64,000 nt of DNA from Tomocerus qinae (Eukaryota; Arthropoda; Collembola; Entomobryomorpha; Tomoceridae). The stretch spans positions 4,216,001-4,280,000 of the forward strand of contig CM034547.1 of assembly GCA_020055645.1 (NCBI GenBank). The letters run 5' to 3'. This document shows, in pieces, positions 43,711 to 53,967 of this stretch; positions within the stretch are counted from its first letter, which is position 1, and every line of letters starts with the position of its first letter. The translations under genes and the position numbers were made by a program. The notes under the pieces are model-generated. The model worked only from the letters and a program-made list of their open reading frames with translations, did not search any database and was not told the origin of the DNA.

Positions 43711-45805
43711 TTAATAAGTGTACTTTAGTTTTCGTGGTCTCATAAACTCGTCTAAAATCTGATCAGTTACTTCTGCTCTTCTTTTCTGATGTTCAGCAAC
43801 CAGCTTTTGTAATTCTGCGATCAGTATTGCTTTTAGTTCGCCCGTTAACATCTTTCCTGAAGAGTAGTTCTGAAAAAATAATATATTGCCCATTGCTTTC
43901 AAAATTCATTGTTTACTTTTTTAATGAACGGTCGACAAGACATGACACCACTCTTACCGCTTTTACTTCGGCCAACTTCTCATCATCTGGGTAGAAAAAT
44001 CGCAAATATTGATACGCTATATCTACATCACAGTTTCCCCCTAATTCACGATGTTCTTCAACAGTAGCTCGTCCTCCAGAAAACGCATATTTATTGATCT
44101 GTTTAAAAGTACGTAGTAATTATTAAACGCTAATTATTAAATAATTTTTAAAACATAATGTACAAAATACAAATATCTACAAGTGTAACTACCTTCTTTT
44201 TTATTTGAGCAGGGGTATCTGTTAGAAAAATTGCCGAGTTTTCATCAGAAGCCGACATTTTTGTTTGGGCCCCTTGTAATGCTGGAAAGAAGGACGAATG
44301 AATTAAGGCTGGTTTAGGGCACCCTAGTCGGGGCGCAACATCTCTTGTCATTCTAAAATATGGGTCCTAAAAATATTTTTTTAATTAAAAATTTATTATT
44401 TCTATATTAACTGTTAATTTAATATCCACCCATATAATTTATTACACAAAATATCTAACCTGATCAATTGCACAAGGTATTAAACAAGGAAGGTCTTTCT
44501 TCCCATTGAAAATATGCGGAAAACTGCTGGAGAAACAAGGTGCGGCCTCGATTGACGGGAAATGAATTTTTCCAATGCAGTCTGTAACAAAATGTAAAGG
44601 GTATAAAACCTATATACAGAAATTTAAATCCATTCTATCTAACCAAGTTGACTTCAAACAGCTTAATACAACTTACCACTGTCACCAAATCCAAAACAGC
44701 CTTTTGCCTGATTAAACGTTACACTTCTGGACACTAGAGCAATGTTTCGATAGAATTCAGGGCACTGACTTCAGATTAGAAACACAAATCACATAAAAAT
44801 TTAAGTTTTTAAAACGACAACTGTACATATACATTTGACATGGATAAAAACGCATGAAGTTGGATTGGTGGGAGTTTGGGTAGATAAAATGATTATATAC
44901 TCACCCAATGTAATTAAAATCTGAGAAAATAAAAGTTTTTTCAATGTCAAATCCACACGCAATAATGTCTTTAGCATTTTCTCTGGCAAGCTAAATGAGT
45001 AAACACGAGTATAAATACATTGCAGTTGTAAAGAAAGGAATGATTGACAGGACTGTACTGGAACTGAAGTCATCTGTGTCTGTGTAGTACAGTCAACAGT
45101 AACCAATTAGGCAGATACCACTTACCATCATGCTTTCTTCGACCGATATATTTTTCCACAGGAACTTTTCATCATCAGTAAGCTGAATGACAAGAGGGAC
45201 ATCAAAAGCATCTTGTAGCCACCTTTAACATGCCATTTTTCATTTTTATAACATTAATTTTAAGAAGGGTAAATAAAAAATTAAACCGTTTAGTGATGTC
45301 ACTGACTTAGTGAATTGAAAAGGAATAAGATGACCCAAATGCATGGCTTTTGACGATGGTCCTCGTCCGGTATAAAGATAGAACGGTTTCCCGGCTTCAT
45401 GGCGATTTAGGAGGATTTGTAAATCCCGATGGCTAAAAAATATCCCTCTACGGACTAAAGGATGAGCTGGTTGACCGGTAATTTTTTCTATCCTTGCCAC
45501 CAGTTCCGGTGTCATTTGCTCACAACCAAATCTCTCTGTAAAATTAAGAAGTTACAATTTTATTTTCAAAACAATTGTGCGTGACAGCTGTTACAGTTAA
45601 GAACAAACTACAAAGTTAAGGATACGATACAATGATACAACTAATGACTATGATACTATAAACATATCTTTGTCTTACTGATGAGTTTGTCATAATCAAT
45701 CCCAGTTTCAGATTTGCTCTGGACATTCCATGGATCCACAATGTCATCTTCTTCCGCTGCGGCACCATCGCCCATTATTCTTAGATTCTCTAGTTTGTTT
45801 TCCAT
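43711..45805 (-). CDS. WARS1: Tryptophanyl-tRNA synthetase, cytoplasmic
   Basis: Nine coding exons: 45805-45679, 45535-45307, 45222-45126, 44990-44905, 44768-44677, 44581-44460, 44366-44193, 44098-43958 and 43869-43711. They sum to 1,227 nt, giving 408 aa with every junction in frame. The enzyme charges tRNA(Trp) with tryptophan in the cytosol. It is a class I synthetase: [14 protein letters not shown] carries the HIGH-type motif HLGH (108-111), and [10 protein letters not shown] carries the KMSKS-type motif (287-291). Nearly the whole length resembles animal WARS1, including [10 protein letters not shown] and [16 protein letters not shown]. The chosen start is the first ATG in the exon ([11 protein letters not shown]); upstream is non-coding. 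The protein therefore begins just before the DPWNV segment and lacks an N-terminal WHEP domain. It shares a divergent promoter with YIF1. Confidence 0.97.
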
Positions 45806-46060
45806 GATAATCTTGAATATCAGCTGGTCGCTCAAATACTTCCCTTCCGGCAACTTTTCTCCGACTAAAATTGTCTTAAATTTTGGAGAAACGCTGATAT
45901 TAAATCGTAGAAACTTTTACTATTCGAAAATATCAGAAAATACCGCATGGATTTACACGAAGTGCACGAGACGGCTAAAGAATCAACCCACACTTACCTC
46001 AACTCGGAAAACCCGCAAAACTCGCAATGCGGCGAGATTGTTGCATAAGTATTTGGTTCA
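45806..46060 (-). promoter_or_regulatory. TrpRS 5' UTR exon, UTR intron and short upstream ORF
   Basis: The first coding exon begins at acceptor TTTTAG|TCGG (45,864). A 133-bp intron separates it from a leader exon ending at 45,998 with the strong donor GAG|GTAAGT. The leader holds an upstream ORF at 46046-45999, 15 codons (MQQSRRIASFAGFPS). Its TGA ends one base before the splice junction. The uORF may dampen translation of the synthetase. The outer edge of the leader exon is not determined. Confidence 0.55.
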
Positions 46061-46400
46061 GTGGATATAATAATAAGTTGTAATTACGCGGCGCAGAGCG
46101 GAACAACTGACTAATGCCAATCACATGTCAGTGCCACGTTTGCAAGGCGGCAAGTGAAGAATATTTCCGTAAACTGAAAGCTGACTCGACCTCGACTTTG
46201 CTCTGTCATCTCATTCGATTGCCTCCGCCTGTCACTGTCGAAACACGAAAGTCTAAACGAAAGCCAAAACAGTTGGAGAACAACTGGACAATTAATAATT
46301 TGTTCAGCTTCAGCTGCCCGTTGGACTCTTAGGTTGAAGCGCAAAAGACTGAAGAAAGAAGGTCAATCGGGTTCCTCCAGGTGGTCAGTCACAGTCAGTG
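46061..46400 (+). promoter_or_regulatory. Divergent promoter interval and YIF1 5' leader
   Basis: About 340 bp separate the TrpRS leader exon from the YIF1 start codon, so both genes must be driven from here in opposite directions. It is less AT-rich than its surroundings and has no obvious TATA box, as expected of housekeeping promoters. A 72-codon plus-strand open frame (46,114-46,332) lies in it. It could be a YIF1 upstream ORF if transcription begins left of it. Its product resembles nothing I know. Confidence 0.5.
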
Positions 46401-48010
46401 ATGTATAATGATCAGCAGAACTACGGCTATGGCCAACAAGGAGCCTATGGTGCAGATGGCCAGTATTATTATTATCCCCCTGCGGGAAGTGCCCCGAATT
46501 CATTCGACCCAAACGACCAGCAACAGCAACAAGGCCATGGTCCCGAACAAGGGAATTTCTACCCGAGTCTGGAAGGAATGGGAATACCTGGAATGAATAA
46601 TTTTAACCCCATGCTGTCTGGATTTGCCAAACAGTATGGAGAAAATCTAGTAGATCAAGGGAAGCAAATGGTCGATCAAAAATTACAAAGATTTGTGACC
46701 GTTTCAAAGTTGAAATATTATTTTGCTGTCGATACTGCATATGTGATGAAAAAAATGGGTTTACTGTTCTTCCCCTATACTCATAAAGTAAGCTCAAATA
46801 AATTCTTCAATATTATCGTGTCATTTGTCCTACATGTTTTAATTAAATAAAAATGGAGTAAATTAATTTTTCTATTTTAGTAATAAATGCTTCAAGGCCG
46901 TTAATTTTATTGCTATCATTTCCTAAAAGTTTGTAATTTTATTAATGGACCAGTTGGTTATTCACCACATGCGCCACTGCCATTTTAACTTCTCAATCCC
47001 ACTAAAGATAAGTAACCGCTTAAGCGTAGGCGAATAGCCAACTAGTCCATTTCATAAATGCAAATAATGTAATTATTTGATTTTCTGTTTTTATTGCAAT
47101 TATTTATGAAATATTTTTATGCACACAGAATTGGTCAATCAGATTTGATAAAAATGAAGACGATGCTGTACAACCAAGATTTGAAGTCAATGCTCCAGAT
47201 TTATACATCCCCCTTATGGCATTCATAACTTACATCCTTGTTGCCGGTGTATGTTTAGGAACGCAGCAAAAGTATGTTCTATTATTCTATAGAAATGTAT
47301 CATGTATCCCATTTATCCCAACATTTACTGACTAAGTAGAAATGAAAATTACTCAAATTAATTATTGTATTTTTTTCTTCACCTTAGGTTCTCTCCCGAA
47401 ATGTTAGGAATTCAAGCAAGCTCAGCTTTGGGGTGGCTAATATTAGAACTTATGGTTCTAACCGCCTGTACATATGTAATTCAAACGGATCTTAAAGTTT
47501 TAGATTTACTGACATTTTGTTCCTACAAGTTCGTTGGGTAAGGAAAGCTTTGAAAAATTGTTAATTTTTTTTAGTTAAAGTGCAGTTTAATTATTTAGTT
47601 GTATAATATGTGTATTTTTAAACTAATTTTGAAATCACTGAATTTTAGGATGATATTTGTTTTGGTATCCTGTATTGTGCTAAGTAAACCAGGTTATTAC
47701 GCTGCTCTGGGATATTTCAGCATATCTCTCTCTGTGTTTTTGGTAAATAACTTTCTTCTAATTTAAACAGTGCACTTCAAATTAAAACGTTGTGTGTTTT
47801 TGTTAAATAGTAGGTTTCAATGTTTAAAACATTCCAACAAGTGCATTTTTGAATTTTCAGATCCGGACATTAAAAGTGCAGATCAACAATATCACCTCAC
47901 ATGATCAGGTTTTGACTGGGAATAAAAGAAGAGCTTATTTTATGCTGACATTGACTGGACTTCAACCGGTGCTGATGTGGGTATTAACCTACCACCTTAC
48001 ACAATGGTAA
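46401..48010 (+). CDS. YIF1: YIF1 family ER-Golgi trafficking protein
   Basis: Five exons: 46401-46787, 47129-47271, 47388-47537, 47649-47742 and 47861-48010. They total 924 nt, giving 307 aa in frame. Yif1 partners Yip1/YIPF5 in ER-to-Golgi vesicle traffic and sits in ER/Golgi membranes. The N-terminal 70 residues are Tyr/Gln/Gly-rich and cytosolic. A conserved segment follows with [35 protein letters not shown] and LLFFPYTHK. After it come [20 protein letters not shown] and about five membrane segments ending LTYHLTQW. Length and motifs match animal YIF1A/B throughout. An in-frame stop at 46,350 with no later upstream ATG supports the start unless an upstream coding exon exists; a splice-acceptor-like CTCCAG|GTGG lies at 46,380. 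It is divergently paired with TrpRS and ends tail-to-tail with the SET-MYND gene. Confidence 0.96.
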
Positions 48011-48131
48011 CTGACAATAAGAACTAGACCACCGTCAAAACTTGGAGAGTCTCTATATCTATGTATACCTGCAGCCGTCTAAAACTATTGTCGAATCTAG
48101 GACCTCGACCCGCTCGCTATAATTCGGTCAA

Positions 48132-48137
48132 AATAAA
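48132..48137 (+). terminator. Polyadenylation signal for YIF1
   Basis: AATAAA about 120 bp past the YIF1 stop codon, in AT-rich sequence. Confidence 0.55.
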
Positions 48138-48676
48138 ATACTTCACATAATAAGAGATTTATACTATTTGAATTATTTATATATGATTTAGATTTCGTAT
48201 AATAGTATTTGTGCGTGTCTCCTACTTATTATAAAAATGGTCTTTTTTGAGCATGAATTAACTGAAATAGCAAAGACACAATGCAGTGTTCAACGTTCAT
48301 TACTGGCTACTTGGCACTTTTGTTAAGCGTGTTACGGTCTACGTTTATGAATTAGAACGATGTGCAATGTTGATATAATATGTTTGTAGTTTGTGAAAAT
48401 TTCTACGTGAATTACAATTTTGTGTGAAATTTTAGATAGTCTGCTTGATTTTAACGATTTGCCATTATGCCTACGTTTACCAGTTTATATAAAAATCTTT
48501 ATAAATATATCTTACTCCATAGTTGAATTTCGTATTAAACATGAAAATATTATAACCATAAATAAATGATATCCAATATATCAAAGTTTTCTAAAAAGAT
48601 GCTTCTAAATTCTTTATTATTATTTAGAACATTACAAAATTCATGCAGTATTAGTAAGACAGTGTGTGTGTAGTAA

Positions 48677-48880
48677 GGTTGGCTCACTTGGGTGTTTGGG
48701 AAAATAAAATTCAATTTTTTGTCTATACTCAAAGCTATGACCCACCAAGACATACGTATCCAATGGCAACCATCCTTGGTCATTGAAAGACAGATTTGGC
48801 TGTGGATCCAAATTGTCCAATTTGGATCCACGAATGAAAAAACTGAATTTTCATTTTCCAAACACCCAAGTGAGCCAACC
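48677..48880. mobile_element. PIF/Harbinger-like MITE, 204 bp
   Basis: Inverted ends of about 45 bp begin GGTTGGCTCACTTGGGTG and differ at only a few positions. The copy is flanked by TAA on both sides (48,674-48,676 and 48,881-48,883), a 3-bp duplication typical of PIF/Harbinger. Inside is a second perfect palindrome of 14-bp arms and a 2-nt loop (48,802-48,831, arm GTGGATCCAAATTG). There is no coding capacity. It lies 165 bp beyond the stop codon of the minus-strand SET-MYND gene and may be transcribed in its 3' UTR. Confidence 0.85.
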
Positions 48881-49045
48881 TAATACACAATCACTATGAC
48901 TACAGCCAATCTTGAGAACATTATGATGTTGGGCATGCAATGGAATTGTAGATACAAAGAAAAATTTCTACCGAGCACATTTCTGTTGTCATTTCATGTA
49001 ATAATAATCTGGGTAGTTAATTCTATTTTTAATTGCGGTCGTACA

Positions 49046-50907
49046 TTAGTCATTAGACATACTTTCTGCCATGGTAAATTCGTCTCGACCGTTCGGTTCC
49101 ATACTTAAGATTTCTCTCCCTTCTCGTCGTAGTTTTTCTATTTCGTCGTTAAGTTTTCCACATTGAGTGGCATTATTTCCCTTTCGTATCTGAATAAGCG
49201 TTAGCGCTTGTTGTAGAAAGTAAATTAAACGCCCTAAAAATCATTAACAATTTTAGTGTTAACTTTAGCAACGATAATGATATTTGTATCATAATATTTA
49301 ATAAAAGTTTCTAACCTCTGTAACGATTGTATCCCGGCCATATGGTGTCACTCATCTCTAAGCATTTTCTACAAAGTTCTGCCTGTCGTTTTTCTAGTTT
49401 CTCTTTCACCTCGTCACTGATATTAATTTTATTAGAAACGAGAACATATGAGATTCGCTGGAGAAGATCATATTCAATTCCGTGCATCAGGTAATGCTGA
49501 GGATGAAGTGTTTCCTTGCGATGATGCTTTAATAATTGTTCCAAAATGTCAATATTTTCCATAGAGTCTCTGTAGCTCACGGACTCTAATTGGTACTTCA
49601 CTTCGTTGACCACATCCGAGATCTGTGGAGCAATTTGCGTTAAAGAACATTCATAATTATTGCATTTCCAGCTGGAATTTTCGTCGAGAGGACGGTCAGC
49701 CAATAAAAATCCACAGGGGCAAATTGGGCATTTGACTGCTGAGAAAAATGTATTTAGTTCCGTTGGATCTGCACATCTGCGACATTCGCACCAGAAATAG
49801 TGACCGTCCTTTAGTTCCCTTCGACGAGCTTGAGTTCCCAATGTTGCTTGAACATAAAGCTGATTTATTTGATCATTTTCCTTAATAGGGAGGGATGCTC
49901 GGAGGATCAGTTCAGAATCCGGTTGAATATACCAGAATGAGTTTGGTTGACAACTGTGTGCAGTCATACTTCCATTAGGATACAGATACGATGCAGCTCT
50001 GCAAAAAATAACATTGGAAAGTGGATGATAATAATACTTTTCTAAAAATTCATGTTTGGATTTCTTTTTTATGTGATAATATTATTATTGTATGTAGAAG
50101 TAAAAAAACCTGAATTTTGGATTGATTGCTCTTCTTTCATCGCTGCCGAAGCAGTTGACACCCAAAACACCGGAAATGTAGTCAATCGTCTCTGCATCAA
50201 AGTGGGTCAATCCACACACTTCTCGGACAAAATGGATTGCAGACTTTGATAGATGAATAGCACGTTTGTTTGTCTTTCGCGCCTCCACATGGGATTCCAA
50301 GTTTCTAATAATTCCCTTCGCATTGGGGTCTCTTTGTGTCAAAATAAGGCATCGAAGGACCTTGATATTGTCGTAAATATTCCAAGTCATAGTCTCCTCA
50401 TAGTCGCAAGGAGGAACTCTTCCAGAAAAAATTTGGCACTCGTATGCTGAATGAACAGGTTTCTAGACAAATTAATGGAATTTCATGAAAATGTCAAATT
50501 TTGGATAATTTATAGAAAATATTTTTTCAGAAAATAATTGGCCTAACTTGTTCACATTGCATTTCACAAACAGGCCATTGGCAATTGGAACATTTGTAGT
50601 CCCCATTGGAAATACGATAACAACCGAGACAAATTGGAAAGTTTCCTTCAGTGCTGCTTGGCCCGGAGAGGAGGGGCCTTTCGCGCAAAATAATTTCCCC
50701 TTGCTGGATATTCTTGGTTGCAACTAAATGACGTCCCAATTTTGGGTCATGATGGACTTTTGCTGGGAAGCAAGAGCTCCTGTGTTTCTTCCAATGGGAT
50801 TTTTGGTGTTTCTTACTGCAGTAGCTAACTTTATTGCAAGCTCCACATCTGTAATTGCAAGAAACAGAGCAAACTTGACATTTAGAAGAAGTCCCTCGGC
50901 GCTCCAT
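49046..50907 (-). CDS. SET and MYND domain protein (arthropod SmydA-like)
   Basis: Four exons: 50907-50548, 50462-50110, 49998-49316 and 49233-49046. They sum to 1,584 nt, giving 527 aa in frame. The N-terminus is a MYND zinc finger (C10, C13, C21, C24, C30, H34, H38, H42, C46 around YCSKKHQKSHWKKH). The split SET domain follows: GRHLVATKNIQQGEIILRE, then a second cysteine cluster (CLGCYR, CSNCQWPVC). Its core is SYLYPNGSMTAHSCQPN (about 241-257), then LYVQATLGTQARRREL and a post-SET motif, FWCECRRC. The architecture is that of the insect SmydA/msta group of putative protein lysine methyltransferases. The usual NHSC reads AHSC here, so methyltransferase activity is uncertain; many arthropod paralogues diverge at this site. 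A MITE lies just beyond its 3' end. Confidence 0.93.
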
Positions 50908-51845
50908 TTTAAAGAATTTAATTTTTACAATTTTACAATTAGTTTAGTATTTGCTTCACACTTATCATTAATATTTAGCCTAATAAATTGCACGTTATTT
51001 GTATTAAGTATTTATCGGTCTACCTTAAAAGCTACTGTATATGTAAAGTTGATTTCATTGTTCATAAAAACATGTCATGTTACTTACATTATGGTGTAGG
51101 TAGTATGGTATGCTTATACAAGTATTTGCATATGGTGTGTATTGTTTGTGTTGTAATTTTAGCGTGTACACAAAATGCACAACTTATACACAAGGATAAT
51201 ATGCCAGTTTTAATACTAATTAATTATGAATTGTCATTATTTGTCATGTATGTACTTTAGTACAGACTACTTTATATACTCATAAATGATATTAAGGCCT
51301 TATTATAGGACTGAGCTTATTGTATTCAGTTAGTGAGGATAGGATAGTCAAAGTTTAGTCGAGTTGATGTGGCTGTAAGTAGGTAATGGAAAATATTATT
51401 ATGGCAAAATTGTTATCGAAATTGTAATTCGTGGAACCTCAAACCATCGCAAGCGAATTAGTGTACGGTTAAGTAAAAGTTACAGACTATTACAATAGTA
51501 TTTGTAGTAATATGGTAGTCTCTGATATTATTCGCCTATACATTTTATTATAAGTCTACATGCATTACATAATATTAGTAATAATAATTTTGATAATTCT
51601 TTAGTTCTGGTTAGCTTTGTTAGCATACACGATGCAAACCAAAAGAGTCATGAACCAGATAAGAAAACAACAACAGCGGAAGTTTGTGGCTTGTTTTTAT
51701 TTCGGTTGTTTGACAATGGGGACAGTAGCTATCGTTTAAAGTAGTTGCAATTTCGTATGTTTAGTAAATTAGGTAAACATGATACTCTGTAAGGAGGCAT
51801 ATAGCACCAGGGCCTAGAATAGGATTGTTGACTCGAGGATTTTGG
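50908..51845. other. Intergenic, 5' flank of the SET-MYND gene
   Basis: Very AT-rich sequence with no supportable exon. It should contain the minus-strand promoter of the SET-MYND gene. No clear TATA box or other element stands out. Confidence 0.5.
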
Positions 51846-51916
51846 CAGTACCGTATTTAGAAGTCGATTTCTGAGGGGGCAATGATATCATAGGACAATA
51901 TATATTAGGCACATTG
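51846..51916. mobile_element. 71-bp hAT-type MITE remnant
   Basis: The segment is flanked on both sides by the exact 8-mer GATTTTGG (51,838-51,845 and 51,917-51,924), the duplication length made by hAT transposases. Its first 65 bp match, in inverse orientation and with essentially one mismatch, the right end of the element at 52,288-52,530. The right terminus (ACATTG) is only weakly similar to its left (CAGTAC), so this looks like an internally shortened relative. Confidence 0.6.
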
Positions 51917-52287
51917 GATTTTGGCATATTTTTCACGTTTGGATTGAATAAGTGATGCTAATTACATGTTGATTTCAAAATATGATAAAATACGATATTT
52001 GCAGGAAAATACCATTGGATAACAATTCCAATCATCACTATATAAAGATATTTTGTTGTTATATGTATGTATCTATGTATGTTTGCTTGAACGTATGTAT
52101 TATCATCACAATCATCAGGCACGTATTTAAAAGGGGCGCAGCATCCCCAAGTCTGAGGAAGCGAGGTTTTCTACAACAACGAATCGCAATTGAATGGACT
52201 AATAATCAGGCCCTATTTAGAAGAGAACAGTTAGGGGTGTCCCCTCAAACTCTGAGATTGAACAACTTCGTGGATATACTTGCCTAT
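51917..52287. other. Degraded repeat-rich spacer between two MITEs
   Basis: It contains further hAT-like end sequences: CAGGCACGTATTTAAAAGGG near 52,117 and CAGGCCCTATTTAG near 52,208. I found no matching target duplications for either. An open frame through 52,130-52,290 reads KRGAASPSLRKRGF and onward, without family resemblance; it is probably transposon-derived. Confidence 0.4.
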
Positions 52288-52530
52288 CAAGGCTGTATTG
52301 AGGGGGGCATTGGGGGCAAATGCTCCCCACCCCCGAAATCCAAGAAAAAGGAAATTTTTTTCTCAAAACAACAAAAAATTTCACGCGATTTTATGTGATT
52401 TTTAGGCTATTTTTGACTCATTTTAGACAAAATAGACCAAAATTTTTCGCGCTTCGCGCGATTATGCCTAATATATATTGTCCTATGATATCATTGCCCC
52501 CTCCGAAATCGACTTCTAAATACGGTACTA
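52288..52530. mobile_element. hAT-type MITE, 243 bp
   Basis: Flanked by the exact 8-bp duplication TTGCCTAT (52,280-52,287 and 52,531-52,538). The left end CAAGGCTGTATTGAGGGGGG and the inverted right end TAGTACCGTATTTAG share a divergent inverted-repeat pattern. Just inside is the block CCCCCGAAATCCAAGAAAAA, shared with the copies at 56,570 and 59,293. No coding capacity. Confidence 0.75.
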
Positions 52531-53259
52531 TTGCCTATCCCTAATCTGTAATGCGCAAGTCCACTTACATTTTATCGACAAGGTATCATCATCACATTTT
52601 CATAATATATCACGCCAATTTGCATATTACAAAAAAAAACGTTCCTCTGCTCTGGGTCTTTCAAAATTAACGAAAGCACTGGGGGCCCAGTACAGTATTT
52701 ATGCAACAGCACCAATGATGTATATTACCTATTCTATTCTTTATGAATACTACTTGTTCTTGTTACTGTTACCCACATATTTTTTTTTAATTTATGATGA
52801 AGGCATTTTGAGTATTTTAACTTGAAACAATTTTACAAAGCCTCAAACAAGAGAGCAGGACTTACATGAGTCACACTCATGCAACCTCAAAGGAGTGACG
52901 TATATTATAGTTCATATTATGTGGGCATGATTATGATATGGATATTATGATATGACGTATCATATGAGCACTGGCTAATAGAAAACACGAGAAAAACAAA
53001 TATTCTCATTAAAATTATCTTGGAATGTGACATGAAATGTCATTAGAAATCCATTACAGGAATGTAATTTTGTTGGTTGCATTTACGGTGGCAAATTATC
53101 TGAGGATGAACATGGCATGAATTATCACTAAATAAGGATAGATATTTACTATATAATGACTAATGACGGAAAAAAACAATATTTTGATAAAGTTTTCAAA
53201 GGTTCAGGTGCAGGGTTCAGTAACCAATTCTCATTCAGTTGGAGTTCTTCAATCTAAAA

Positions 53260-53915
53260 ATGTTCCTGCGTTTTTATTCAAGCTTCCAATTACTCTTCGT
53301 TTTAGCCGTGGGATTTGGCGGAGAAGGCGGTGGTTTTCGGGAAGTTGGTCTCAGATGGCACAATTTATACCGAAAATTAAACGGAGCAGCTCCTCTGGAA
53401 TTAGACTTTGAGGTTGAGTTCTTCTATTTTCAAAACATGCAACAACCACCATAATTTCACTTTTTGCATAAAACTACAAATTAGCAAGAATTTTAAAATA
53501 TTGGTGTAACCTCAACCGTGTATGTATATAAAAATATTGTCAAAGTGTCATGACTGAATTTTGTGTACTTTAGTTGAGCAAGGTAGCCCACGCCCATGCA
53601 GAGAGATTGGCAAACACAAATAACCTTTCACCTTCGAACAAAGGCTACCTAGAGAATCTGTGGGCATATCGCGGAGAACTGCGTCCTCTGGCTCAAGATC
53701 TAGAATACGCCATTAAATGTTGGTACACTGGAAGCACGGTTCCTGGAAATATTGCAGGCTACTCTGTTGATGACGCCACATTGAGGAACAACACAGTAAG
53801 ATATGTCGGCTTTGGAGTCGGGACAAGTCAAACTGATGTAGAGGGTCTTAATGGCTACACCGTAGTCGTTGCCGAGTACAGCGAAACTGCTTTTCGCAAT
53901 ACGAATTCCCTATAG
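53260..53915 (+). CDS. Secreted CAP/SCP (GAPR-1-like) domain protein, divergent
   Basis: Two exons, 53260-53412 and 53574-53915, joined at phase 0 to 164 aa. The N-terminus MFLRFYSSFQLLFVLAVG is a signal peptide. The CAP fold follows: RWHNLYRKLNGAAPLELD (helix 1; H34 is the usual first catalytic-site position), VAHAHAERLA, ENLWAY, the C-terminal strand TVRYVGFGVG and YTVVVAEYSE. Length and order match single-domain, cysteine-poor CAP proteins of the GAPR-1/PRY type. The normally invariant GHFTQMVW region is replaced by DDATLRNN, so the second signature histidine is gone. ENLWAY suggests it is still a folded protein rather than a pseudogene. CAP proteins bind sterols or lipids extracellularly, but this one's role is unknown. 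The start is the first ATG before the signal sequence. Confidence 0.85.
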
Positions 53916-53961
53916 CTAATTTTGCTGCTCCTACTGCTCCAGCCGCTACAAGAAATCTATA

Positions 53962-53967
53962 AATAAA
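53962..53967 (+). terminator. Polyadenylation signal of the CAP gene
   Basis: AATAAA 47 bp past the CAP stop codon. Confidence 0.65.

Noticed and set aside
46114-46332. 72-codon open frame upstream of YIF1 as a separate gene
   Set aside because: It lies in the 340-bp divergent promoter interval, has no family resemblance and is better read as 5' leader or promoter sequence.
51846-52530. Single 680-bp transposon with 64-bp inverted ends
   Set aside because: The outermost flanks do not match each other, whereas the inner pairs (GATTTTGG, TTGCCTAT) form exact 8-bp duplications for two smaller elements.
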